In this document: piece after piece, positions 8,417 through 18,317 of the stretch
Numbering within the stretch: the first letter of the stretch is position 1
Layout: each line of letters starts with the position of its first letter
Assembly (NCBI RefSeq): GCF_034424315.1
Contig: NZ_CP139972.1
Span: forward strand, 2,232,001-2,296,000
Reading direction: 5' to 3'
Length of the DNA stretch: 64,000 bases
From: Chitinophaga sancti
GTDB taxonomy: Bacteria; Bacteroidota; Bacteroidia; Chitinophagales; Chitinophagaceae
The notes under the pieces: generated by a model
The model's input: the letters and a program-made list of their open reading frames with translations, nothing else
Told to the model about the DNA's origin: nothing
Database searches by the model: none
Program-made: the position numbers and the translations under genes

Positions 8417-8965
8417 CTAAAAATAAAAACCCACTTTCAAAGACGCCTCAGGATTGATCACCGGTAGCGTAAAACTCTTATTATCCACTGCTACATTTTT
8501 ATCCCCCGCTACCCGGAGGCTTAGACTGCCCCAGGGAGAAAGATATAAATGCTTATACAAAGTAAAATTATAACCTAAGCTTCCATTCAGCAGGTAATTG
8601 TCAAACTTCGCTGTCTGCAATTTAGCATCTGTCTGAATCGTACTATGCCAGTACACCACCCCTGCTCCAATCCACCAACCCTTCCAGTCTTTCTTCAAAA
8701 AACGGTCCAGCAGCAATGCATAAGCATGTACCTGGTGATTTGAAAAATCTTTCTTTGTGGACCAGTCCGGCTTTTTCACAAAAGCCGTCAGCGCTCTCAC
8801 CCTCCATACATCTTTTCCCACCCAGGCACCACCAAAATAGCCACCCGTTGCATAAGGAAGCGCATCCAATTCTAATCCAAACTGTACCTTAGCTGCCTCC
8901 TTTTCCTGTGCCTGCATCGTGATGCAAGCGCAAAGCAAAAAGAATAAAAGACAATACTTTATCAT
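8417..8965 (-). CDS. Small outer-membrane beta-barrel protein
   Basis: A 182-residue protein with a signal peptide ending CITMQAQ. The mature part alternates polar and aromatic/hydrophobic residues in amphipathic strands (LPYATGGYFGGAWVGKDVWR, GWWIGAGVVYW, LLNGSLGYNFTLYKHLYLSP) and ends in KVGFYF, with the C-terminal aromatic expected for an outer-membrane barrel. Eight strands would fit the length. It stands alone with its own terminator, just right of tRNA-Lys copy 1. No catalytic motif is seen, and a structural or small-ligand role is possible. Confidence 0.65.
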   Translation of the reverse strand: MIKYCLLFFLLCACITMQAQEKEAAKVQFGLELDALPYATGGYFGGAWVGKDVWRVRALTAFVKKPDWSTKKDFSNHQVHAYALLLDRFLKKDWKGWWIGAGVVYWHSTIQTDAKLQTAKFDNYLLNGSLGYNFTLYKHLYLSPWGSLSLRVAGDKNVAVDNKSFTLPVINPEASLKVGFYF

Positions 8966-9179
8966 GGTGTGAATGATTAATCTCTATCAAATGCGGTTTA
9001 AGATCACCAAAGGTACCACCACCGCAACATTATTTTCGCTGACCACAATCATGCTTCCACCTGTCTGATCCGGGCATAATTATCAAATACCCCGGCCTAC
9101 GGGAAGAAACGCCGAAAAATATCCCATCTTTTTTTTAAGTTTATCCCTTGACCATACCAAAAGCAGCAGGATTGATTAT

Positions 9180-9758
9180 ATGCATACAGAAAAAGATGAT
9201 TTGGTAAAAGCCGTGGCCAAAGGAAATACAAAAGCCTTCAATCAGCTTTTTGAGGAATTTTATGCACCGCTTTTTTATTATTCTTACAACCTTGTACAGG
9301 ATAAGGAAGAAGCAAAAGACATCGTTCTGACCGCTCTTTACAAAGGCTGGGAACGAAGAGAACAATTTCTGCAATACCAACACATTAAATCATTTCTTTA
9401 CCTCGTAGTACGCAATGCCGGCCTGAACTTTCTGAAAAAAGAACAACACGCGGCCTCCCGTATACAAGAGATCTTCCTCACTGCCGAACGTCATACACAG
9501 GATGACGACTACCTCGCCACCGAAGCAGAAGTATTGAAAAAAGTATTCAAAGCCATCGACGAGCTCCCCAAAAAATGCAGAGAGGTCTTTAAACTGACCT
9601 ACCTGGAAAATAAATCTGTCCAGGAAATTGCCGACCTGCTGCAAATCACACCCTCCAACGTATCAGCACAACGGCACCGGGCCCTTTCCCTCCTTCGCCT
9701 GGCACTTGCAGAATCCCCTTTAGCCCTTTTATACTTGTATGCCCACATTATTTTTTAA
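9180..9758 (+). CDS. ECF RNA polymerase sigma factor (FecI-like)
   Basis: A 192-residue sigma-70 family protein of the extracytoplasmic class. Region 2 occupies about residues 18-75 (FNQLFEEFYAPLFYYSYN, then DKEEAKDIVLTALYKGWERR). Region 4 occupies about 120-175 (AIDELPKKCREVFKLTYLEN followed by the helix-turn-helix SVQEIADLLQITPSNVSAQR). It heads an operon with FecR, SusC and SusD, the usual transenvelope signalling module in which the TonB receptor, when loaded, relieves FecR and frees sigma to transcribe the receptor genes. The start ATG at 9180 has an A-rich leader and no competing upstream start. Confidence 0.93.
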   Translation: MHTEKDDLVKAVAKGNTKAFNQLFEEFYAPLFYYSYNLVQDKEEAKDIVLTALYKGWERREQFLQYQHIKSFLYLVVRNAGLNFLKKEQHAASRIQEIFLTAERHTQDDDYLATEAEVLKKVFKAIDELPKKCREVFKLTYLENKSVQEIADLLQITPSNVSAQRHRALSLLRLALAESPLALLYLYAHIIF

Positions 9759-9810
9759 AAAAACTCTTTCATTTTTTAAGATTCAGCCACCCTGGTTGTA
9801 TTAGGTGATA

Positions 9811-10944
9811 ATGGGACAAACATCTTTTGACATAGAAGACTTACTATTCAAACAGTTACAAGGAACACTGCTGCCTGAAGAAGCCGCATACCTGGAAGCA
9901 TGGAAAGCTGAAAAACCAGGCAACACGGATTTTTTCAACCAGCTGACCAGTCCTGCCAGCCTGACTAAGAAATTAAGAACATTCGCAGATAATGATATAG
10001 AAGCAGCCAGAAAGGAAGCACTGTCTCACCTGTTTCCAACACGCCATCTGTATAAATGGTGGGCTGCCGCCGCTGCCATCGCCCTCCTGCTTACCACAGG
10101 GGCCTACCTGTTTTACAAGCAGCCATCTCCAACAGTTATTACCCAAACCATCATCGCTCCCGGCCATCCGGGTGCCATACTCACCCTGGCAAACGGCTCC
10201 CAGGTGCAACTCGATACCCTGCAGAACGGCGTCATTGCCCTCCAGGGAGGCGTCCGCGCCAGGATCGTAAATGGCTCCCTGCATTATGAAGGGAAGCCCG
10301 CAGGTACATTATATAATAAAATGTCTACACCTAAAGGCAGAACTTTTCAGCTCACACTACCAGATGGTACCAACATCTGGTTGAACAGCGGGAGTGCTGT
10401 AAGATACCCGATTGCATTTAACGGTCCGGACAGAAAAGTTGAAATAAGTGGCGAAGCCTATTTTGAGGTCGCTGCTGACCCGGAAAAACCTTTCCTGGTA
10501 TCTGTAGCCAACAAAACCACCCTGACCGTTTTAGGCACTCATTTCAACGTGAATGCATATGACAATGAACAGGCGATCACCACTACCCTGCTGGAAGGTG
10601 CCATCCAGGTAAAAAATACCATTCTAAAACCCGGCCAGCAAGCATTACTACGCCCGGATAATCAACTACAATTATTACAGACGCCAGACATCAATAAAGT
10701 GATGGCCTGGAAAAACGGCCTCTTCGATTTCGAAGGTGCCAGTCTCCGTGAAGTGATGCGCCAGCTGGAAAGATGGTATGATATTGAAGTGGTTTTCGAA
10801 GGACCTGTACCAGATATCCGGTTCGGTGGTAAAATGACCAGAGGCATTCCCCTCAATGAAGTACTGGAGATCCTAAAAGGATTTGAAGGAGCAGATTTTA
10901 AATTTCATATGGAAGGAAACAAACGACTTATTATTAGCCGATAA
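9811..10944 (+). CDS. FecR-family anti-sigma regulator
   Basis: A 378-residue inner-membrane protein. Residues 1-80 form the cytoplasmic sigma-binding helices, residues 84-102 the single membrane span (WWAAAAAIALLLTTGAYLF), about 110-270 the periplasmic FecR domain (LPDGTNIWLNSGSAVRYP, SGEAYFEVAADPEKPF, VLGTHFNVNAYD), and about 295-378 the DUF4974 domain that meets the receptor's STN domain (MAWKNGLFDFEGASLREVM). I chose the ATG at 9811 because it follows the usual spacing; a GTG at 9805 would add two residues. It pairs with the sigma factor 50 bases upstream and the STN-containing SusC downstream. Confidence 0.93.
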   Translation: MGQTSFDIEDLLFKQLQGTLLPEEAAYLEAWKAEKPGNTDFFNQLTSPASLTKKLRTFADNDIEAARKEALSHLFPTRHLYKWWAAAAAIALLLTTGAYLFYKQPSPTVITQTIIAPGHPGAILTLANGSQVQLDTLQNGVIALQGGVRARIVNGSLHYEGKPAGTLYNKMSTPKGRTFQLTLPDGTNIWLNSGSAVRYPIAFNGPDRKVEISGEAYFEVAADPEKPFLVSVANKTTLTVLGTHFNVNAYDNEQAITTTLLEGAIQVKNTILKPGQQALLRPDNQLQLLQTPDINKVMAWKNGLFDFEGASLREVMRQLERWYDIEVVFEGPVPDIRFGGKMTRGIPLNEVLEILKGFEGADFKFHMEGNKRLIISR

Positions 10945-11009
10945 AAATTGACAACCAAAATCAGATTAGTTCACATGAAAAATTAACAACCAACCAGGAT
11001 CAGAAAAAT

Positions 11010-11037
11010 GCCTGAAGTGGTTCGAAGCACTCCAGGC
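11010..11037 (+). promoter_or_regulatory. Hairpin in the leader of the SusC gene
   Basis: In the 160-base gap between FecR and SusC, GCCTG (11010-11014) can pair with CAGGC (11033-11037), with AGTG/CACT extending the stem after a bulge. No T-run follows, so it is not an obvious terminator. Because the downstream SusC genes of such operons are often regulated separately from sigma/FecR, an mRNA-stability or attenuation role is possible but unproven. Confidence 0.35.
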
Positions 11038-11104
11038 AAAAGTTCAGCTGATCAATACTGAGGTCTTAAGTTCCTTATTAATCAACCAAAACCTTTTCAA
11101 AAGT

Positions 11105-14100
11105 ATGAAAAAAACTGCAACGCGTAGTTGGAGTAGGGTATATCATGCTCTAATGGTAGCACCCCCTGTCACATTTATTCCTATACCTGTCAGGCTACAT
11201 GCACAAACAGCCAGAATAATGAAAATGTTCGTAGTATTCCTGTTGGCCGCTACCTTCTCTGCATACGGCCATGGAACAGCACAAACCATTACCTTATCAG
11301 GTCGCCACCTGGACCTGAAACAGGTATTTTCTGTCATTGAGAAGCAAACCGGCTATGTAGTTTTCTACAGGCAGGACCAGCTCACGCACACAAAGCCGCT
11401 GAACCTGCAGGTGAGCAACATGCCACTGAGAGAATTTCTTGATACTGTTTTATCCCAACAGCAACTTGATTTCAGGATCAGGGATAAAACAATTATCCTC
11501 CTGCCCCAGGCAGCGCCTGCGCAGGAAAAGGTGGTATGGCAACTATTGCCGGCAGAAGCCGCACCTATCAACATTCTCGTGATGGACGACGCAGGGCTTC
11601 CCTTACAAGGCGCCAATGTAAGTATCAAAGACAAAAAAGAATTTGCTGTCACGGATGTATTGGGTACCTGTAAGATCAAAGCCGATGAAGGCGATGAGAT
11701 CACCATTACCTACATCGGCCAGGAAAACCGTGTTATCAAAGTCACCAAAGCCATGCTGAAAAATGGCACCGTCGTTGCCATGCTGCAAGCTTCCACCACC
11801 AGACTGGGAAGTGTGGAAGTGGTCGTGAATACCGGCTACCAGCGCATTCGTCCGGAACGAAGTACCGGGGCTGTATCACAGATCAGTACCAAAGATTATG
11901 AATCCCGCATCAGCACCAACTTCATCGATGGTCTCGAAAATAAGATGCCGGGCCTCATGATTAACAACAACGTTGCTTTTAACAGTACAGATGGCAATGG
12001 TAACAAAAGTTCCCGCAGCCTGTTCAACATCCGTGGTATCTCTACCATGTCTGCTAACCAAAATCCACTCATTGTAATTGATGGTTATCCTACAGAACTC
12101 ACCATGGATATGATCGATCCCAATGAGATCAAATCTGTGACCATCCTGAAAGATGCGGCAGCAGCCACTATTTACGGAGTAAGAGCCTCTAACGGCGTTA
12201 TCGTGATTGAAAGAAAACAGGCCAGGGCAGGGAAACCCCGCTTCTCCTTCCGGGCTACAGCAGGCATTACACCTAAACCGGATTATAGCCGCTACAGATG
12301 GGAAGATCACCCGGGCACCACTGTGATCAATTATCAAAAAGATCTGAATAAAACCAGTATCAGCAACAGCACCTGGAGCCAGTTGATTAACAAAAGCTCC
12401 TATTCAGGTGTCGCTTACTCACCTGTGTACTATATCCTGGCGCAGCAGGCAGCAGGGATCATCACTCCATACCAGGCAGAGAAAAGCCTCCAGGAACTGG
12501 AAAACTATGATAACACCAATGATTACAGCAAACTCTTTTTAAGATCTGCTCAAACGCAAACTTATAGCCTGGATATCTCCGGCGGTAACCCGGGTGCGCT
12601 TTATTACATCACGGCAAACTATACCGGCAACCGCCTGAATACCCTCAATAATAACAACAACAGGTTGTCACTTTCCGGCAGAAGTACCATCAAGCTTAGC
12701 CAAAAACTATCGCTGGAACTAAGCACCGATTACCAGGAACAACGCTATAACAGCGCGCCTGTTCCTGATATTTATGCAGTCTATCCATTCGAACATTTCA
12801 AAGATGTAAACGGGAAACCAACGTCTATTGCCAGCGGCTCAGGCGGTAATCCGTATTACGATGCGGAATTATTATCATGGGGCCTGCAGGATAACCTTGC
12901 TTACCCGCTTATCGATGTGAACGAAATCGGGGATAAAACACGCACCGTCAATAACCGTATCACAGCAAAGTTCAACTATGCCATCGGATGGGGATTTGAC
13001 CTCTCCTTCGGAGGCATTTATGAAACCTCCCGCTCAGACATGCGCCACTACGCTTCCGAAAAATCATCAGAAGCAAAGCAATACGTGAATAGCTACATTA
13101 CCCTGAATGCAGATGGTACTTTAAAATACAATATACCCAACGGTGGATTCCTGAGACAGGAAACCAATAATACCTCCAGCTATACTGCCCGCGTGCAATT
13201 GAATTACAATAAAAAACTGGGAGCACTCCATACCATCAATGGCATCCTGGGTGCAGAGATCAGGAGTGTGCTGGATAAAAGCAACCTGGCCTCTTACTTT
13301 GGCTATAACGATGAGACCTTATTGCAACAGCCCGTTAACCTGGCGGATATGATCAATGGAACTATCAGCGGCGCCTATATTAATACCAGAAGCATCCGGG
13401 ATAAATACGATTATCTCTATGGTCAGGGCTATGCGGAAAACAGGTACCTCTCGGGCTATGCAAACGTAGTATACGCTTTCAAAAGCACCTACTCACTCAC
13501 CGGCAGCATCCGCATTGATCAGTCCAACCTCTTTGGTACCAATCCAAAATATAAATATAAACCACTCTGGTCATTAGGTGCCGCATGGAATATTCACAAT
13601 GAAAAATTCATGCAGGACATTACCTGGGTGAAACAATTAAAACTGCGTGTTGCTGATGGCTTCAATGGAAACGTAGCGAAGATGTCTCTTCCCCAGGCCA
13701 TAGCCATGACAGTATTAAATGCTTACACTTCTCCTACAAGTCCGGCGCTGACCAAGCTCTCCTATGCCAACAGTAGCTTACGCTGGGAGCAAACACACAA
13801 CTTCAATGTAGGTCTTGACTACATACTGTTAAAGAATATCTCCGGTAGTATCGACTATTACAGGAAAACCAGCACCGATCTCTTAGGAAATGCACAGATA
13901 GATCCAACTATCGGAGAAAGCCCTACCCTCATCAATACCGCCTCTATCCGGAATAAAGGGATAGAACTGAGCTTGCATGCTGACTGGATTGCTACTAAAA
14001 AGATAAACTGGAATACAGGTCTTGTGCTGTCCAGGAACATCAGTAAAGTAACAGATGTATACCAGACAGGAGAATATTCACCTCAGCGACTGAACTACCT

Positions 14101-14770
14101 CGGTTACGTAAAGGGCTACCCCGTAGGTGCCATGTTTGCCTATCGCTATGCAGGGCTTGACAGCGCAGGGATACCACTGATAAAAAATACTAAAGGCACA
14201 TTATATCATACCAACGATAGTAAGCTGGGTTCTGCCACCAGTGTGTTGATGACCAGCGATACATCCGGCGTTACTGCTTACATGGGTTCCTCTATTCCTA
14301 CCATCAATGCCGGCTTAAGCAACCGCGTAGACATCGGTAATTTCTACCTGTACTGTATGATCAGTTATTATGGAGGATTTAAAACCAGCATCCCCCGCCC
14401 AAATCCGACTTCGATCAGACCGCAGAAAGATGCCGGCAGTTACTGGAAACAAGCGGGTGATGAAAATAACACGAACATCATGTCCCTCGCGGGCTATAGC
14501 AGTTACAATGCTTTGAATGCCTACAACTACGCCGACGCCTATGTTGTGAACGGAGGTTACATCACCCTTTCTGATCTGACACTTTCTTACAGCTTAGATA
14601 ATTATGCCGTGATCAGGAATGCAGGCTTCACTCATTTTGAGCTGAAACTGCAGGCTTCTAATCTCTGGACAAAAGGATTGAACGATTACAATTATAGTGC
14701 TGCCACCGGCACTTATCAGAAATCCTACATCACGCCGACTTATACTATCGGCATATTTACCAACTTCTAA
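11105..14770 (+). CDS. SusC/RagA-type TonB-dependent receptor with STN signalling domain
   Basis: A 1221-residue outer-membrane transporter. After a long N-terminus with a signal-like hydrophobic segment (KMFVVFLLAATFSAYG, about residues 40-56) come an STN domain (about 60-135, LKQVFSVIEKQTGYVVFYRQ), a carboxypeptidase-like beta sandwich (about 150-225), the plug (about 235-375, with the SusC hallmark SVTILKDAAAATIYGVRASN) and a 22-strand-type barrel ending in IGIFTNF. The STN domain marks a receptor that signals to the FecR/sigma pair upstream. Its partner SusD follows 11 bases later. A second Met at residue 38/40 is an alternative start nearer the signal segment. The substrate is not evident. 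Confidence 0.93.
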   Translation: MKKTATRSWSRVYHALMVAPPVTFIPIPVRLHAQTARIMKMFVVFLLAATFSAYGHGTAQTITLSGRHLDLKQVFSVIEKQTGYVVFYRQDQLTHTKPLNLQVSNMPLREFLDTVLSQQQLDFRIRDKTIILLPQAAPAQEKVVWQLLPAEAAPINILVMDDAGLPLQGANVSIKDKKEFAVTDVLGTCKIKADEGDEITITYIGQENRVIKVTKAMLKNGTVVAMLQASTTRLGSVEVVVNTGYQRIRPERSTGAVSQISTKDYESRISTNFIDGLENKMPGLMINNNVAFNSTDGNGNKSSRSLFNIRGISTMSANQNPLIVIDGYPTELTMDMIDPNEIKSVTILKDAAAATIYGVRASNGVIVIERKQARAGKPRFSFRATAGITPKPDYSRYRWEDHPGTTVINYQKDLNKTSISNSTWSQLINKSSYSGVAYSPVYYILAQQAAGIITPYQAEKSLQELENYDNTNDYSKLFLRSAQTQTYSLDISGGNPGALYYITANYTGNRLNTLNNNNNRLSLSGRSTIKLSQKLSLELSTDYQEQRYNSAPVPDIYAVYPFEHFKDVNGKPTSIASGSGGNPYYDAELLSWGLQDNLAYPLIDVNEIGDKTRTVNNRITAKFNYAIGWGFDLSFGGIYETSRSDMRHYASEKSSEAKQYVNSYITLNADGTLKYNIPNGGFLRQETNNTSSYTARVQLNYNKKLGALHTINGILGAEIRSVLDKSNLASYFGYNDETLLQQPVNLADMINGTISGAYINTRSIRDKYDYLYGQGYAENRYLSGYANVVYAFKSTYSLTGSIRIDQSNLFGTNPKYKYKPLWSLGAAWNIHNEKFMQDITWVKQLKLRVADGFNGNVAKMSLPQAIAMTVLNAYTSPTSPALTKLSYANSSLRWEQTHNFNVGLDYILLKNISGSIDYYRKTSTDLLGNAQIDPTIGESPTLINTASIRNKGIELSLHADWIATKKINWNTGLVLSRNISKVTDVYQTGEYSPQRLNYLGYVKGYPVGAMFAYRYAGLDSAGIPLIKNTKGTLYHTNDSKLGSATSVLMTSDTSGVTAYMGSSIPTINAGLSNRVDIGNFYLYCMISYYGGFKTSIPRPNPTSIRPQKDAGSYWKQAGDENNTNIMSLAGYSSYNALNAYNYADAYVVNGGYITLSDLTLSYSLDNYAVIRNAGFTHFELKLQASNLWTKGLNDYNYSAATGTYQKSYITPTYTIGIFTNF

Positions 14771-14781
14771 ATCGTATACAA

Positions 14782-16143
14782 GTGAAAAGATGTATATATA
14801 GCCTGCTGCTATGCCTTGCACTCAGCGGATGCGATCAATACCTGGATATAACACCAAAGGGCTCTACCTTACTAACCACTATAACTGATTATGACCAGTG
14901 GCTGAATGATCCGGACCTTGCCGAAGCCGTAGCAGCACCATACTGTGACCTGAACTTCCTGGGAGACAATGTAGATATTCCGAATGTTCCCATCCCCGCC
15001 ATACAGGTTCCTCACCTGGTGTATTTGTGGGCGCAGCAACATTCACTGGTGCTGAATATCTCCCCTGAGTTCTGGGGCTATCACTACGCCACCATTAATA
15101 AATACAATACAGTGCTGGCCGGAATAGACCAGGCAACAGGTGGCACTAACGGTCAAAAAAGAAGTCTGAAAGCAGAGGCTTTATTAGGCCGCGCCTATGA
15201 ATATTTCTACCTGGTAAATGAATATGGCAATGAATACGATTCAGCAACAGCCAGCAAAGACCTTGCAGTACCCTACATGACATCGAACGATGTGAGTCAG
15301 CAGGTACCTGGCAGAAGCACCGTAGCAGAGATCTATCAGCACATCATCGAAGATCTCACCGCTGCGCTGCCTGACCTCCCGGCGGACAATAGTACCAATC
15401 GCCTGCGTGGCTCAAGAGCCGCCGCCTATAGCGTACTGGCACGAGCTTACTTCTATGCCAGGGATTATACAAATGCAGGCAGGTATGCATCACTGGCACT
15501 TGCCAACACAAAAGCAGTGATGATGGATTTCAATGGCACACTGCCTGTATCTTCCTTAATATCTATCCAGCAGGATGTCATTTATGGCCGGCTTGCTTTA
15601 GGTTATATCCCGGCAACATTAGATTTCATGCGCAGCTTCGAAGCAGGTGATCTGCGCGTGAAGATCCTCTACCTTAGCAGTGACGGGTATAAATATATAA
15701 CAAGAGGAGGCACCAATTATGTGCCTGCATTCGTAACGCCAACATTACAATATACCAATACCGGCACCTCTGTACAGGAAATGAAACTAATCGTAGCAGA
15801 AGCTGCTGCCCGCAACAATGACCTGAGCACAGCCCTGCAACAACTCAATGACATTCGCAAAAACAGGTTTCCGGCAAGCACTTATCAACCCATCTCTTTC
15901 ACAACACAGGCAGATGTATTCAATGCAGTATTGATGGAAAGAGGTCATGAACTGCCTTTCGCAGGCCTACGCTGGTTTGATATGCGCCGCCTTGACAAAG
16001 AAAACAGGATGGGCACCGTGAACAGGTATGATGGACAGGGCAACGTGATAGCAGAACTGCCGCCACACAGTGCTCATTATACTTTACAAATTCCTGTACA
16101 GGTCTTAAGTTTTAATCCGGACATGCCACAAAATCCTTATTAA
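14782..16143 (+). CDS. SusD/RagB-family surface lipoprotein
   Basis: A 453-residue lipoprotein that starts at GTG, as there is no better ATG. The lipobox LSGC places the lipidated Cys at residue 17. It forms the lid on the preceding SusC and binds its substrate at the cell surface. SusD features include the N-terminal [12 protein letters not shown], a TPR-like helical core ([20 protein letters not shown]) and the C-terminal segment [20 protein letters not shown] with a terminal QNPY. It is shorter than most SusD proteins, whose usual length is 480-600, but it is complete. Confidence 0.92.
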
Positions 16144-16145
16144 CT

Positions 16146-17081
16146 ATGCGCCACTTACTATATACATTATTTATTTGCATCGCATTTACCTCCTGTCACA
16201 AAGACAATGATGCCCCTGTTACATTGCCGGATGGCAGCGTCACATTTCAGTTGAACACAACATCAGATACACTGGAAACGCCCCTGTCTATCCTGAAAGA
16301 TTCAACCATGGTATTTGGTATCAAAGCCACCTTGTCTACCACGGCATCGACAGTAGCACACCAGGTGAACTTTGCCACAGATACCAACGCCATCAGGGAT
16401 TACCAGGAACGATATGGCAGTGCCTTACTATTGCCTTCCACCTGCTATTTCTTTTATAAGACAATGACTACGATTGCTGCCGGCGCCACCCAGTCTGATT
16501 CTGCAGAACTCAATATCAATCAGCAAACACAATTAAAACCATATACCACCTATGTATTACCCATCAAAATTCAATCGGTAGATGGCAATACAGAAGGTGC
16601 AGGCGCAAACAAGATATGCTATTATGTCTTTAAAACAGGAGCTGCCGGTTCTATCAGTAAACAAGGCTGGAGTATCACTGCATATTCCTCCGCAAGTGGT
16701 TCCAACCTACCTGCAAAATTGATAGATGATAATGAACTCACTACCTATTGGACCACCAATATTACCCAGTCAATGCCGCAATGGGTAATCATCAATTTCG
16801 GTAGCGATATTACTTTTTCTGCAGTCAATTACTATTTACCCACTGCCCTAAAATATCCTGCCCTGGGCGGATATCCCACCTCCATGAAGATTGAAACCAG
16901 CATGGACGGAACGAGCTGGGAAGTAAAAGGCATCTATGAAGGTAAGATCGAAAATAACATGCAGACACTGAATACCGGCATCACAACAGCAAGATACCTG
17001 CGTTTCACCGTACTCGCATCCGTCATCTATAGTTCAACCTATAATCTCGTATCAATCAGCGGAATCAAATTACTGCCATAA
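16146..17081 (+). CDS. DUF1735 / F5-8 type C (discoidin) surface lipoprotein
   Basis: A 311-residue lipoprotein with lipobox FTSC (Cys17), starting two bases after SusD. Residues about 30-155 fit DUF1735 ([20 protein letters not shown], then [15 protein letters not shown]), a beta-sandwich common beside SusD. Residues about 175-311 form an F5/8C discoidin-like carbohydrate-binding fold ([44 protein letters not shown]). It is likely a surface glycan-binding protein that helps the SusCD pair capture its ligand. Confidence 0.82.
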
Positions 17082-17094
17082 AAATCAATCATAA

Positions 17095-18228
17095 ATGAAA
17101 ACAACAACTTTTCTGTTAGCTGCGTGCTGCCTGCCAATGAGCCTGATGGCGCAAAAGAGCTTTACTGTTCACGGCAAAACCGGTACACTGGATGCACCTG
17201 CAAAAGCCTACCTGAGTTATATGGATGGAGATGTCAAAGTACTGGATTCATGCACCTTGAAGAAAGGCAATTTTACATTCAAAGGAACACTCAAAACACC
17301 CGTTCAGGCAGCAATCACCCTTCGTCATGATACCGCTGCACCAGATCCAAAGAAGTACGATGACAACATCCATTTCTTCCTGGAGAATTCAGTGATCACT
17401 ATCACCAGCAGCGATTCTATTTACCATGCCACAGTAAAAGGCTCCGCTACGAATGACGACGACAAAGCACTGACAACCCTGCAAAAACCCTACAAAAAAG
17501 TAGCTGACTCCATCATGGCTGTTTACTGGAAACGCAGTCCGCAGGAGCGTAAAGACAGTGCATGGCTAAGCAGCATCAGACCTATCATGGAGAAGAATGA
17601 GAATGGATACAATGCAGACAGCCGTGCATTCATAGCAGCACATCCAAAATCATATGCCGCACTGGTGGCCTTCCATCAGTTCGAACTCGGTTATAACTTT
17701 AACCCGGATACAGCCCTGGCTAAGTTTGATAAATTCTCACCCAGCCTGAAAGAATCCTCCTTAGGTAAAAAGTATATAGCCATCATTACCACCGGCCAAA
17801 ACACAAACATAGGAGTAATAGCGCAGGACTTTTCCCAGACTGATACCACAGGTAAGACCATCAGGTTATCCGATTTCAGGGGCAAGTATGTATTGGTAGA
17901 TTTCTGGGCATCCTGGTGTAAACCATGCCGGGCAGAAAACCCTAACCTGTTGAAAGCATATAATAAATTCAAGGATAAGAACTTTACCATCCTGGGGGTA
18001 TCTCTTGATGACGAACATACAAAGAGAGCCTGGACAGGTGCTGTGCTAAAGGATGGACTACCCTGGACACAGGTATCTGAATTGAAAGGCTTCGAGGGTA
18101 AAGTAGCTAAGCTGTATGGCATAACTGCCATCCCGTCCAATTTCCTGATAGACCCCAATGGAAAGATCATTGCGAGAAATTTACGTGGAGAAGAGCTGGA
18201 GAAAAAACTGGCTGCGCTGGTGTTATAA
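17095..18228 (+). CDS. TlpA-like thioredoxin-fold oxidoreductase with DUF4369 domain
   Basis: A 377-residue exported protein with signal peptide ending SLMAQ. Residues about 22-135 correspond to the DUF4369 beta domain (TVHGKTGTLDAPAKAYLSY), followed by a helical linker. Residues about 240-377 form an AhpC/TSA-thioredoxin domain with the redox motif W-C-K-P-C (Cys275 and Cys278) and the cis-Pro loop ITAIPSNFLID. It would reduce or isomerise disulfides in the periplasm, or support cytochrome and surface-protein maturation. Proteins of this type often end SusCD operons in Chitinophaga-like genomes. A strong terminator follows. Confidence 0.88.
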   Translation: MKTTTFLLAACCLPMSLMAQKSFTVHGKTGTLDAPAKAYLSYMDGDVKVLDSCTLKKGNFTFKGTLKTPVQAAITLRHDTAAPDPKKYDDNIHFFLENSVITITSSDSIYHATVKGSATNDDDKALTTLQKPYKKVADSIMAVYWKRSPQERKDSAWLSSIRPIMEKNENGYNADSRAFIAAHPKSYAALVAFHQFELGYNFNPDTALAKFDKFSPSLKESSLGKKYIAIITTGQNTNIGVIAQDFSQTDTTGKTIRLSDFRGKYVLVDFWASWCKPCRAENPNLLKAYNKFKDKNFTILGVSLDDEHTKRAWTGAVLKDGLPWTQVSELKGFEGKVAKLYGITAIPSNFLIDPNGKIIARNLRGEELEKKLAALVL

Positions 18229-18250
18229 CCTATTGCCTTGTTTCATAAGA

Positions 18251-18281
18251 AAGCCGCTTAGACATATAAGCGGCTTTTCTT
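18251..18281 (+). terminator. Terminator of the sigma-FecR-SusCD-TlpA operon
   Basis: AAGCCGCTTA (18251-18260) pairs perfectly with TAAGCGGCTT (18267-18276) around a 6-base loop, and a T-rich tail follows. It lies 22 bases after the TlpA stop. Confidence 0.9.
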
Positions 18282-18317
18282 ATTATATTTACCCTCCAAC
18301 AACCCATATAATACATT